A model generated the notes under the pieces. That model had not been told where the DNA came from, did not search any database, and saw only the letters and a list, made by a program, of their open reading frames with translations. A stretch of 64,000 nucleotides of DNA, taken from the NCBI GenBank assembly GCA_907164885.2, contig OU015499.1:153492408-153556407 (forward strand), given 5' to 3'. The DNA comes from Dolomedes plantarius (Eukaryota > Arthropoda > Arachnida > Araneae > Dolomedidae). Below are positions 53,801-64,000 of the stretch, in pieces; positions within the stretch are counted from its first letter, which is position 1, and each line of letters begins with the position of its first letter. The position numbers and the translations under genes are program-made.

Positions 53801-56800
53801 TTAGTTTAGGGGGCTGTAGTTTTAATGCTTCTATATTTTCAAAACTTGTTTATAATTTATTCTATTTATTATCATTATTTAAAATAAATATTATAAAAAT
53901 AGGTTTTTCTGTTATCCTTGTACATCTGGTATTTTTGCTAACAGGTATCACCATTGGTGTAAATGAAATGGTTTTGATTTCAAATCTTGTGAAAATTTTT
54001 AAATATTTTTATTTCAATATAATTGTTTAATTCAGTTTAGCTATGAACTACTTATGGCAGAAATGGTCTTCCATAAAGTTAATTATGTTTATAAATGGTT
54101 GATACATTATAACTAAAATAATCACTGTTAAAATGCATCAAAATCTATATGTTCATTCTAATTAATCAATAAGCTTTGTAAAATTCCTTGATAATTGACA
54201 GTTTTGTATAATTGTAGGTTTCATTAAATCCAGTACGTGTTTTAAAAGGTGATACTGAAGAAGAGAAAAGAGAAGATGCAAGATTATCTTGTATATATGG
54301 TTCAATTGCCATTGGTGATTTATTAAAATCAACTTTAGGTCCTAAAGGAATGGTAAGTGTGTGTTTATTTTTTTGTTTTGGGCCAGATTAATAAATTATT
54401 GACTAAATAAATGTTCAGATCAGGAGATTAGGAAAATTATAGCTTGAGATTTAAAAAAAAAATTTGTGTTTCAATTAAATTAGTATTGTACAATGGATGA
54501 GTCAGGTCACAAGGATTTGCGTGATATCGCTTTGGTAATCAACTGGTTGTAAATGGAAAGCTAGCCGTAAATTGTTTATATAATGTAAATATGCACAGAC
54601 TGGTAGTGTTATCAAAATTTATATCACTCGATATATTTATATGCAATGAAACTTCTATAGTCGGCCACGCCTTCAAACAGCCTTTTTTTTTTTCCTCAGA
54701 ACCATGACTGGCCACCATGGAGAAGTTTTATTGTATATAATTAGAATAAAGGTTGAAGCAAGAAAAGAAAACAACGTTGACTAATAAATAATTTTACCAG
54801 TTAGATTTATTTATAACTTGATAATCTTTTACAGGATAAAATTCTTGTGTCAGAATCAAAAAGAACACCTGGATCTATTGAGCTTACAAATGATGGAGCA
54901 ACAATTTTGCGTTCAATTGGAGTAGATAATCCGGCTGCAAAAATCTTAGTTGAAATATCTAAGGTTCAAGATTCAGAAGTAGGAGATGGAACAACTACAG
55001 TTGCTGTGTTAGCATCTGAACTGTTAAAAGAAGCGGATAAACTCATTGCTGCGAGGCTACATCCACAAACTATAATTGCTGGGTGGCGGAAGGCTATGGA
55101 ACATGCTAAGTGTGCATTACAAGCACATGTCAGTGATAGGAGGTATGTGCTATTTGTGTCCAGATATTTTATGAAAATTTTATATCAATAAATGATTTTT
55201 TTTTTTCTGTCTCATTTAAAAAAAGAAGGAAAATGAAAATTTTTAACTAGTATCAAGTATAATTTGATAAATAGGCTTTATTATTTATTCTGCAAAAGGA
55301 ATATCACTTGATTTTTAATTCCTTAAAAAAGGCATTTATATCTCTAGAACCTTTAACTTATGCACATCGGACATCAACTGTAATAACTTGTTCTCATTTG
55401 AACAGTTTTTCATAATTGTGATATTCTTCCTTTGTCTTAAAATTTATACCTGCCCATTATGCATTACTCACATTATGTGTGTATTTAAAGGTGTTTAAAA
55501 TCAATTTATAGATAAAATATTTTAATATTTATTCTAATATAAGCCTTTTTCTATTAGAGGTTTGTAAATATAATTGAATTTTTCTCAAAATGTCAGATAT
55601 CTGGAAATAAGATAGCTGTTTTGTATATGTATTTAGCAGAAATTTACTTTTTCTTGTATACCATTTTTGTGTTTTGTTAAACTTCTGTGGTACTTGTAAA
55701 ACACAACTTTCTATCTTAAAATAAATTAGTAAAATTTATATTAAAATATAATAAGGAATTTGATCAGTTCATTTTGTAAAATCTGATTTTATAGAATGTG
55801 CACATAGTTCAATTGTTCGCCGTATTTAATAAGATTTTGCACTGTCATATGATTTGCTAAACGTTTAGATGTGTGATTTAGTATTTAGTAAAACGAGATT
55901 CAAATCTTGATTCTCACTGACCTTGTAAAATACATTATTTTAAAAGTAGTGTAACAGATGGCTAAGATTCCTTATGGACCCAATTGCTCGCCAAGATGAT
56001 TTCGCGCCAATCCTAGTGGCACGGCTCGTTCTCTTGACTCGGAAAATCCGTTTCGATGAGCTATGTCACAAGGGTTGCTGTAATAGAAGGCTAGCCGGTT
56101 CAGAAAGTCAAAATTCAGTGCACATATTTTTTTCTGTTGTATCTGCAATTGGATTACCTTTATCTAACACGTGATTGGTAACTAAACGATTTTCTAATCT
56201 CATTTTTAGTTTTTATATTTTATTTAAGCTAAATATATTTATACATAGCATATTTAAACATATATAAATAGCTTACTATATTAATATATAATATATTTAC
56301 ATTAAATTGAAATAGATTGCACAAATTTTTTGCACGCGAGTAATGATTTTTTAATCTGATTTTCTTTAGTTTATATATTTTATTTTTGCTTAATATATTT
56401 ATAGATAGCATATTTATACATATATTTAGCATAATATATTAATATATAATATATTTATATTAAATTAAAATAGATTGAATTAGATTGGTAAATTTAAATC
56501 TATTTTTACTTCATTTGTAGTGATTAAGTTTGTCAATTGAATATTTTTCTAGAAAATTATTTTTACTTTGTTAAAAATTCTTAATTTTTTTTAAAACTTT
56601 ATTAAATTAAACTTAATAGCTATGTTGCCCATTAGCACTATTGTTTCTAAATATCAGGCTGCATTAGTTAAACTGTACAAGTTTGATTGCAAAATCGGCG
56701 GTAAGCATGCTTTTTTCAATAAGAAGAATGGCATTTTTTTAAATAATAAACTTCAATATTATTTTTTAAAATCTTCACCGGATATTTTCAAGTAAGTTTG

Positions 56801-59800
56801 GAACAGATTTCTCAGACGCACCGGGCTTGGCGACAAGTTGGCGCCAAAACTTTTTGACGCCAACTTGGCGGAAAGATGGCGTCAACACATTTTGGCACCA
56901 ACTTTTCCCTACTCCGCAGACATGTTAAAGTGCGAAATGTAAACAAAAACATCAATGGCGACTAAGAAACAACAAATAAGTTGGAAAACAAACTTACCGC
57001 TGGCTTTACGAAACTCGTAAGCGCACACGGGATCTTCGCTTCGCTCAGATACCCTCGCTACACTCCGCTTCGCTACGTTCCGCGTCAGTCCAAAAACATT
57101 ACAGAAAAGCCGCTGCCGCTGGCTTCGCTACGCACCGCTGGCTGTAGTACAGTACCACAAAGCTTCCGGTGGCTGTAGCAGTCAGTGAAACAAATGCGAA
57201 ATGTAAACAAAAACATCAATGGTGACGAAGCAAGAAAAAATAAGTTGGAAAGCAAACTTCCCGCTGGCTTTACGAAACTCGTAAGCGCACACGGGATCTT
57301 CGCTTCGCTCAGATACCCTCGCTACACTTCGCTACGCTACGTTCCGCGTCAGTCCAAAAACATTACAGAAAAGCCGCTGCCGCTGGCTGTAGCGGTCAGT
57401 AAAGCAAAGCTTACGCTGGCCATACGAATTCGTAGGCGTAAACGGCAATTCTCCATACAAAACCTATTACATACCTGTTTTCAATAAAATCCAGCTTAAA
57501 CAACAACCTCGTGCACTCAATGGCAACTTAGAAGCCATTGCACTCAATAAATGAACATAGCACCAAAAAACACACATATAACACCAAATAATGCACAAAA
57601 TTTAAACTTAACTTTATAATCCACCATTATTTTAAAAACTACCACACCGCATTCAAAATTGTTCAACATAAGAAGAATCTTTTAATTCGTCAAAATAAAT
57701 CACGTGTCAAATGCACGTGATACATCCGTCACGAAATAATCACATGATAAATACGTCACGAATTTACAGGAGCCACAACGTTGGCGCCTTAATCGCCTCA
57801 GCTTGGCAACCAAAAAATTTCGCCAAAATCGCATGGTTACCACGCCATACACAAAATCGTCAAGCTTTCAACTCGGTGCGTCTGAGAAATCTGTACCGTA
57901 AGTTTTTTTTATTAATAAATTTCTGTATACTCTTATTTTATTGAAAAAGTTTGATAAATTAGCTATGTTATCGGACCATTAGCGCAAAGGGGCGGGGTTT
58001 AAGAACCAGTCCAACAATGATGCCAAGGTTGACAGGGAAAAATTGGCTTGGCGAGCAACCGGGGCAATTGGGAAGCTGTTCCAATGACTTTTTAAATGTT
58101 AACTCAAAACATTGTATTCATTGATTTTTAAATGTAGTAGACTTGGTGTGATGATTGCTTCAATAGACAGGCCAATAGTTCATTATACCATCTGTTGTAT
58201 CACCTTAAAAAAGTAGTATCATTGAAATGTATTTATACAAACTTAAATTTTTAGTTCATGATCAAAGTGGGAATGTTGTCACTCAATAGAAAAGTGTTAT
58301 GGAAATCTTATTTTGTGTGCTGTAATTGTATTTATGTGTGCTAATTAGGTGAATATTAAGTGTTCATGTTTAGGTTCAACTTGTCAATGTAACTAAAAAG
58401 TAATCTTTTACTGTCAAAACTTACTTTATTTTTTAACTTAAAAAAATATTTAATTTTTTTCTAATTATACTGGAAACATAACTTAAAAGGACTTTAAAAA
58501 CAAAAACCCTGAATTGAAAAAAATTCAAAAACAAAACAGATTTCAAAATTTTGATCAGCCTGTTTCTTGTGTAAATATAAAAAATGTGAGAATGTCCTGG
58601 TAGATTTATAAATATGTATGTGCCTATAGTTAAGTTTTGCTTATGAAATCTCATTAAAAGATTTTTACCTTTTTAAATTCAGTATTATTGTACTCATATT
58701 TTAAGTTAAGGTATAGGTATAAATCTACTTAAAATATTTTTTTATTAAATTTAATAATGTAACTGTGAATTTCATCTGTCTATAAAGAGCAATTACTTTT
58801 AGTATATTACAAAGGTCTTTATTCAGTCTGTTTTTTTCTTTTGAGATAATATTTTGTTTCACCAGAAAGACTTCAACTGAAGGAGAGTACAATAGGCTTA
58901 GAAAAGCCTTTCAGTTATGGAATACAAATAAATTATAATTTTATAAACTTTTTATCCTAACAGAAAGATTGTTTCAAAGTGTATGGCATAGGATATATAT
59001 TTTAGTGATATATATATATAAGCTGGAAAACATCTTGAAAGTCTGCTTATTAAATAGTGTGAAAATTTTAAGTCTCTAAAAAACTCAGTTTTAAAGGGCA
59101 TATTGGTGGAATTAACGAAGCCCAAATACAATACTAAAGTAAACTTATATATGGTTTAATATATATTAAATCAATATTTAAAATGTATATTTTTAATTTT
59201 GTCCAGATAACTCATGTTATCAAATGTGATTGTTTAAATTTCTATTGAGTAGTAATGTATTAAGAGATTCGGCTGTATACATAAGACAATAGATAAATTT
59301 TTTTTTATAGTTTATAAATTTATATTTTTTGCCATACTTTTGTCAAATATATTTTGTGATTTTTAATTTTTTTTTATTTATTTGTCAGTTTATAGCATTT
59401 AATTAATTTTTCTTCCTGTCTAGTTCTGATCCTGAGCAATTTGAAAGAGATCTTTTGAACATAGCTCGAACAACACTGAGCTCAAAGATTTTGAATAGGC
59501 ATAAGGACTTCTTTGCAAATATCGCCCTCGCTGCTGTCAAGAGATTGAATGGATCAACAAATTTAAATGCCATTCAGTTTATTAAGAAGCTAGGTGGTTG
59601 CTTAACAGACTCATTTTTGGATGATGGTAAGTTTAAACTTGAGGCCAATATGTATGTGTGTGGTTTGATAAATTTAGAGTTGACAACTGTTTAAATTTAG
59701 AAAGTTCTGTAAAGAGTTTTTTTATAATTAATTGAAAGTTAAATTTCATAGCTTTTTTTTTTCTCTTGAAATATTTTTTAAAAATATTTAAAGTGTTTAA

Positions 59801-60054
59801 AAAAAGGTATGAAAAATAGATTAGAATACATAGTACATCTTTGAAACAAATACAGGATAATTTTAAATATATATATATATATATAGACAGTGGAATCTCG
59901 ATCTATCTATCTCTGAATCGTTTTCCTGTATGTGTCGTCTATTTCACCCAGCCCCAACGATCATATTGCTTTGTTATGCTCCCGCATCTGTCGTTTTCCC
60001 GTATTTATTGTTGAGTTCAGTTGGTCCCTTGAAAGATGATAGATCGAGATTCCG

Positions 60055-60121
<67 letters not shown>

Positions 60122-61879
60122 GTCTGGGCTAAAAGTATCCAAAAGTTATGGCTTATTTTTACGTAACTACCCATTAGAATTTTTTTTTAATTATTTAAAT
60201 AGAAAGAATATCTCACTGAGTTTTAATTTAAATCATAGTATCATAGATTTCGATGTAGGCACCTTTTGTAGCACAACAAACTTCTAAATGGTAGTCCAGT
60301 TCTCTCCAAGTGTTTCGTAACATATTGGGAGTTATCACACGAATTGCTTGAATGATATGCATCTTCATCTCATCCACAGTTTAAATTTTTTGTTTATACA
60401 TGACGGATTTAATGAATCCCCGAGCAAAAAAGTCTAATAACTCCTGATATGCTACGAAACACTTGAAGAGAACTGGATTACCATTTAGATGTTAGTCGTG
60501 CTACAAAAGGTGCACACATCAAAATCTATGGTACTATGATTGAAATCTATGATTGATATTAAAACTTGCCAAGATGTTCTTTCTATTTAAATAAATATTT
60601 TTAAATTCTAATGGGTAGTTCCGTAAAAATAATTCATAACTTTTGGATACCTTTAGCCCTGACACCCTGTATGTGTGTATGTACTGTTTATGAGATTATG
60701 CACAAAGCATTTGGAGGTGTGTTTTCTTGAGCTCTCTGAAAATCTGTGAAGCCTGGTTTGAAAATTATATGTATTTTGTGAATTCAAAAGTTTATTTTAA
60801 CTTAAAATATTTAAAAAGGCATATCTTAAATCTTTTATATGTCATAGTAAATTATGTTTATTTCCTTTGGAAATGTTTTTATAAAGTAACCACTGTATAG
60901 ATATGTCCCTGTATCCAGGTGTCACTCAAGTGTTCTTAAAGTGCTTAGTTGCTGTAAGTTATTTTCAAGTGTGAGTAATTTTTGTTTAAAATATCCCCTT
61001 CTGGATCGTCAGTTTTGACTTACTTACATTTATATATAGGCATGTCAGTATTAACATACATTTATATATATGCATGCAATTCTGTAATGCATATATATAT
61101 ATATATATATATATGTTAATATGTGCTGAAAGATAAAAAATTAAGTGTTTAACTTGGATTTTTTATTTTTTTTTTAAGGGGGGGGGGGGTATGAAAGTTT
61201 GATGCTGCATACCATTTGGAACATTTTATATGTATTCAAAAATAAGATAATCTGATTTTGATAGTGGTCATTTTCTGTTCAAAGGAATAAAAATGTGGCT
61301 TTGTTTTCTGTAAGATTACGCAATTCCTTTTTTCTTAGATGCATTAAAAACTTTTTATCATAATTTTTTAAAGGTTTATTTCATTAATTTTTTTTATTTT
61401 AGATGTTTTTTATATTTCAACATTTTGGTAAAATATTTATTTAAAGAAGCTTGGTAGGAAAACTTATTGTATGTTAAATTTCATAATGTTATTCAATTTT
61501 AATATACTTCAGAAGCTATAGGTCCTATATATATCTTCATTTTTATATTTTCTTTATTTTGAAACAATTGGAAAGTCATATTTTTGTAGGGTTGGTATTT
61601 GCACGTAAGTTTTAGGGAAAACCTGTGTAGCTTTTTCATAATAGTTAAGTGTACTGTTTGTAATATCTTTAGAGATACAGCTAAAAGACATTTGGTAAAG
61701 TCTTAAAAATATCCTATTTAGTTAACTGTGAGAGTTGATACCTGTATTAGTTTTCAGAAATGTTTCAAAAGAACTAGGACACTAAAATTTAAAAAAATCA
61801 TGAATATTTTAATTTAGTATTCTTTACTGAAATTTAAATACAAAATTCAGTTTTGTAATTTGTTCCAAGCTGTAGCAAG

Positions 61880-61965
<86 letters not shown>

Positions 61966-63905
61966 GTGGAATCTCGATCGATCGTTTTCGTATCCATCGT
62001 TTTTCCATATGTATCGTTCATTTTATCAAGTCCCAACGACCATATTGCTTTGTTATGTTTCTGCATCTATCGTTTTCCCGCATTTATCGTTCATTTCAAT
62101 CGGTCCTTTGAGAAACGATAGATCGAGATTCCACTGTGTATATATATATAGAGAGAGAGAGAGAGTGTATACTTGTTAAAGATGTGACTGAAAAGATAGA
62201 AATCTTTCATACAGTGCAACAGATAAATTCAAAATTCAGGCTTTTTGCAGTCTTAGTTGCAAAAATGCCCTAATTAAAAAATTTTTTTCACAATTCTAAA
62301 AATCCAAAGTTTTATTCAAGGAATCCTTATATTTTATTGACCACTCCACAAATTTGTCTTTGGTCAAGACATTTATTACATATTGCTGTATTTTGGAATT
62401 GACCAAGTGTTTTCTTTAAAAATTCCAATCACCCCATGCTTCACAGATTTTAGAAGTCCAGTTTTAACCAGTTCTGTAGTTTCATTTTTGTTAATAAGAA
62501 AAGGGGATGACTATACTTCTGAGAAGGGTGCTTAATACAAAATTCATTTTCTGCTGGTCATTAGTCAAATTGGATAGTCCTTTGTGTATGTCTCTGAATC
62601 GGTAAATATTAAGGGAAAAAATTTTCAAAATTAATCTCTTAATGCATTATAGATTCAGAGTAGATTTCCAAAATGTTTTGTTTCTTAAAGCATTAGTTTT
62701 ATTTATTTGTTTTGTTCATTTACAATTCTTTCTAATTGTGCATGTTTATCAAATTGCTGGGGGAAATGTCACTGAACAAAAAACTATATGTGCATTAAAA
62801 AAAAGGATGATATAGTTTTAAGAGTGAATCTTGATCTTATGTTTCTATAATTATAAATATATCTCTTAACTTCAGAGTATTTAATTTCTTTTTTTCCCAG
62901 TATTTATCGGTGAAAAACTGAGATATTGTATGATGCGTTGTTTCCATGTTTGAAAAATGTTTTATATAAATATATACATTTTATAAATTTTAGTTTCTGG
63001 AATAATGTTTATTCACAATACAAAATTTTTTTTCTGTTGATAAAATTTTTTGATTTAGGTTTTTTAAAAATAAATTAAACACTTTTTACATAAAATCCAT
63101 TAATTAGATTTCACTGTAGGTTTGAAATTTTCCAAGCATTAAACATGGGCTAGAACTAGGAAGGACACTTTGTTTTCAGTAAATCCTTTTTTGAATAAAG
63201 TCTTTATTTAAGTAAAATATGAATTTAAATTTGTTTGGGTTGCAGCCTAGGACACTTCTGGCATTAAATATAATATCTAGAAGGTTAAATACCAAAAAAC
63301 ACTTGTGCATTCACATTCATATGCATGGGTGTATACTTTCTCTCGCTCTCACACACAGAAGAAAGAAGGGAAAAAAAGCCATGAAAATTACTCTCTTGAA
63401 GTGTATCAAATGCAGATCAGAGGTACCCTGTTATAACATTTATGCTAGCAAATCTAATTAAATTGCTTTCAGGATTCCTGCTTGACAAGAAGCCAGGTGT
63501 TCATCAACCCAAACGTGTAGAAAATGCCCGGATCCTTATTGCAAATACACCTATGGATGCAGATAAAGTTAAAATTTTTGGTTCTAGAATCACCTTAGAT
63601 TCTGTGGCAAAATTGGGAGATATGGAATTAATTGAAAATGAAAAGATGAAAGCTAAGGTTTGTGCTTACTTACGAAACTTTCTTTATGTCAATTTCTTTT
63701 AACTTATGGTTTATTGAATTTCATTTGACAGTTTGAATGCATATTTTTATTCAATAGGTTGATGCTTTCTTGAAACACAACATCAATGTCTTCATCAACA
63801 GGCAACTTATATATAATTATCCAGAACAGCTGTTTGCTGATGCTGGTGTAATGGCCATTGAGCATGCTGATTTTGATGGTGTTGAAAAACTTGCTCTAGT
63901 TACTG
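50886..63905 (+). CDS. CCT2: CCT2, chaperonin TCP-1 subunit beta (partial, 3' end beyond window)
   Basis: CCT2 is one of eight subunits of the cytosolic TRiC/CCT ring that folds actin, tubulin and other proteins using ATP. Six coding exons are proposed here, joined in phase: 50886-50888 (inferred), 54218-54352, 54835-55142, 59424-59626, 63473-63657, 63758-63905. They give about 327 of some 535 residues. Residues are numbered from M1. Equatorial-domain motifs: GPKGM (42-46) across the exon 2/3 junction, NDGATIL (65-71) and the ATP-site GDGTT (96-100). IAGWRKA and [11 protein letters not shown] follow, then apical-side motifs [33 protein letters not shown] and [10 protein letters not shown]. 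These closely follow animal CCT2. Introns run from 100 bp to over 4 kb and hold transposons. No break is seen in the exons, so the gene looks functional. Confidence 0.93.
51077..51750 (+). repeat. Perfect tandem duplication, 2 x 337 bp, in CCT2 intron 1
   Basis: Copy 1 is 51077-51413 and copy 2 is 51414-51750. I found no difference on reading both through. The unit starts at 'ctttcagaattaaattcaca' and ends 'cacatatatcaa'. No terminal repeats or coding were seen. Confidence 0.95.
51751..52456. other. CCT2 intron 1, AT-rich
   Basis: No features recognised. Confidence 0.45.
52457..52895 (-). mobile_element. GGWACAGAT element, 439 bp, in CCT2 intron 1
   Basis: Left end GGTACAGATGTAGTATACAC, right end the inverse of GGAACAGATGTAGTATACGC. 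The interior (52600-52810) is the reverse complement of blocks in the intron 3 element ('agccagcggaagctt', 'agcgaagcgaagatcccgtg', 'acgagtttcataaagccagc'). No target duplication was found. Non-coding. Confidence 0.65.
52896..54217. other. Rest of CCT2 intron 1
   Basis: AT-rich, no features; ends with the acceptor ataattgtag at 54217. Confidence 0.5.
54218..54352 (+). CDS. CCT2: CCT2 exon 2
   Basis: 135 bp, 45 codons, from [20 protein letters not shown] to STLGPKGM. Acceptor ...attgtag, donor GTAAGT at 54353. It encodes the N-terminal strand and first equatorial helix up to the conserved GPKGM. Confidence 0.95.
54835..55142 (+). CDS. CCT2: CCT2 exon 3
   Basis: 308 bp, from [20 protein letters not shown] to HVSDR plus two bases of the next codon. 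Acceptor ctttacag, donor GTATGT at 55143. It contains [18 protein letters not shown] and GDGTT, the nucleotide-binding part. The 481-bp intron before it has no features. Confidence 0.95.
55143..56799. other. CCT2 intron 3, first part
   Basis: AT-rich. Near 55953 the text 'gtaacagatggctaagattc' and 'caattgctcgccaag' has a partial inverse at 58035-58085, so an older, outer element with similar ends may surround the 56800 element. Palindromic 'attaatatataatatattta' blocks at 56280 and 56425 are duplicated. Confidence 0.4.
56800..57897. mobile_element. GGWACAGAT element, 1098 bp, exact 8-bp TSD, in CCT2 intron 3
   Basis: Left end GGAACAGATTTCTCAGACGC, right end the inverse of GGTACAGATTTCTCAGACGC (24 bp with one mismatch). 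Flanks are gtaagttt at 56792-56799 and 57898-57905, an exact direct repeat. The inside has a tandem pair of about 250 bp (from about 56940 and 57195) rich in 'cttcgctacg' words. No ORF resembles a transposase. 8-bp duplications occur in hAT, P and Merlin elements; the GG start would fit Merlin best, but this is a guess. Confidence 0.82.
57906..59423. other. CCT2 intron 3, last part
   Basis: No gene-like features apart from the possible right end of an outer element near 58035-58085; ends with the acceptor cctgtctag at 59423. Confidence 0.45.
59424..59626 (+). CDS. CCT2: CCT2 exon 4
   Basis: 203 bp. The split Ser codon is completed by its first base. It then reads [20 protein letters not shown] and [20 protein letters not shown] to [12 protein letters not shown], leaving one base (G) for the next exon. 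Donor GTAAGT at 59627. Confidence 0.95.
59888..60057. mobile_element. pogo/Tigger-like MITE, about 170 bp, copy 1
   Basis: Ends CAGTGGAATCTCGATC and the inverse of CAGCGGAATCTCGATC, between TA-rich tracts. Partner at 61964-62136 in the same intron. The CAGTGGAA-TCTCGAT start is like pogo/Tigger elements; no coding sequence. Confidence 0.7.
60058..60117. repeat. (TA)n microsatellite
   Basis: About 28 TA units between two transposable elements. Confidence 0.95.
60118..60669. mobile_element. Fold-back element of mariner type with transposase tails in both arms
   Basis: The left end GGGTGTCTGGGCTAAAAGTA and right end inverse of GGGTGTCAGGGCTAAAGGTA begin inverted arms of about 250 bp. Both arms encode, pointing outward, the C-terminal motif of a mariner-type transposase (NTWRELDYH on the minus strand of the left arm; [15 protein letters not shown] on the plus strand of the right). 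TA lies at both sides. Its origin is probably a tail-to-tail joining of two element ends. Confidence 0.72.
60670..61893. other. CCT2 intron 4, middle
   Basis: AT-rich, with short TA runs (61084-61113) and a G tract at 61180-61190. No gene. Confidence 0.5.
61894..61957. repeat. (TA)n microsatellite
   Basis: About 31 TA units preceded by (TG)n and followed by (AC)n. Confidence 0.95.
61964..62136. mobile_element. pogo/Tigger-like MITE, copy 2
   Basis: Ends CAGTGGAATCTCGATCGATC and the inverse of CAGTGGAATCTCGATCTATC, a nearly perfect pair. Similar throughout to copy 1 (59888-60057), so the two are separate insertions of one family or a local duplication. It carries no coding sequence. Confidence 0.75.
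62140..63472. other. CCT2 intron 4, last part
   Basis: Begins with a (GA)n run (62151-62164). The rest is AT-rich without features; it ends with the acceptor ttgctttcag at 63472. Confidence 0.5.
63473..63657 (+). CDS. CCT2: CCT2 exon 5
   Basis: 185 bp; with the G from exon 4 it reads [20 protein letters not shown] then [20 protein letters not shown] and ends EKMKAK in phase 0. Donor GTTTGT at 63658. This is the start of the apical domain. Confidence 0.95.
63758..63905 (+). CDS. CCT2: CCT2 exon 6
   Basis: 148 bp after a 100-bp intron (acceptor ttcaatag at 63757). It reads [40 protein letters not shown] and GVEKLALVT plus one base. Donor GTAGGT at 63906. The remaining ~200 residues, including the second half of the apical domain and the catalytic GD-containing C-terminal equatorial part, lie beyond the window. 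Confidence 0.95.
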
Positions 63906-64000
63906 GTAGGTGTTAAGAAGTCTTAATAAATTAACTATAAAATGCAACTCGGGAAAAATTTGCCTCAGTTTAATGAGATTAAATCGGATAATGAATTTGA
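63906..64000 (+). other. CCT2 intron 6, cut by window end
   Basis: Starts with the donor GTAGGT; no acceptor within the window. Confidence 0.8.

Noticed and set aside
56982..57487. Two similar frames ([19 protein letters not shown]) suggesting a duplicated exon
   Set aside because: They lie in the tandem interior of a transposable element; the inverted relative in intron 1 does not keep the frame.
59930..62179. Frames encoding long Tyr-Ile runs
   Set aside because: Translations of TA microsatellites.

Overview
The window is AT-rich animal nuclear DNA, almost certainly from an arthropod with a large, repeat-rich genome. The grounds are a CCT2 (TCP-1 beta) gene split by long introns, a single-exon C2H2 zinc-finger gene, and dense Tc1/mariner, hAT, piggyBac, Harbinger and P-type DNA transposons plus TA-tailed interspersed repeats. 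I cannot fix the order; a spider or a large-genome insect would fit. Only two host genes are supported: a zinc-finger gene (21474-22694, +) and the first part of CCT2 (about 50886 to the window end, +). One transposase, at 37970-38995 (-), is still open.

Layout. 1-560 is a diverged relative of a segment that appears twice more further in. 1-10 kb holds a Harbinger-like MITE, a DD36E Tc1 element with a broken transposase, an internally deleted mariner-type element, copies of interspersed repeat families A and B, a hAT MITE with a perfect 8-bp target duplication, a three-unit tandem repeat and a tRNA-like SINE fragment. 10-21 kb holds a decayed P-element transposase, a dead Tc1 element (14644-16304) and a short piggyBac-like element (19830-20860). 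21.4-23.1 kb is the zinc-finger gene with decayed fingers beyond its stop.

24.7-37.6 kb is a segmental duplication. A roughly 4-kb segment (X1, X2) lies between three copies of repeat C, and the middle copy of C carries its 3' end as 19 tandem 126-bp units in a higher-order order. 39.8-46.0 kb is a second duplication built the same way: three 720-bp TTAA-flanked elements (E1-E3) around two nearly identical 2-kb units. E2 is visibly a chimera of E3-like and E1-like halves. The window therefore shows two independent cases of unequal exchange between dispersed repeats, one of which has apparently seeded a new satellite.

46-50.8 kb is mostly unremarkable apart from a hAT element carrying a ZBED/SCAND3-like transposase tail. 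CCT2 follows: a probable ATG-only first coding exon, then five well-supported exons giving about 327 of the usual ~535 residues, with the rest beyond the window. Its introns hold a perfect 337-bp tandem duplication, elements with GGWACAGAT termini (one with an exact 8-bp target duplication), pogo/Tigger-like MITEs and a tail-to-tail inverted mariner fragment.
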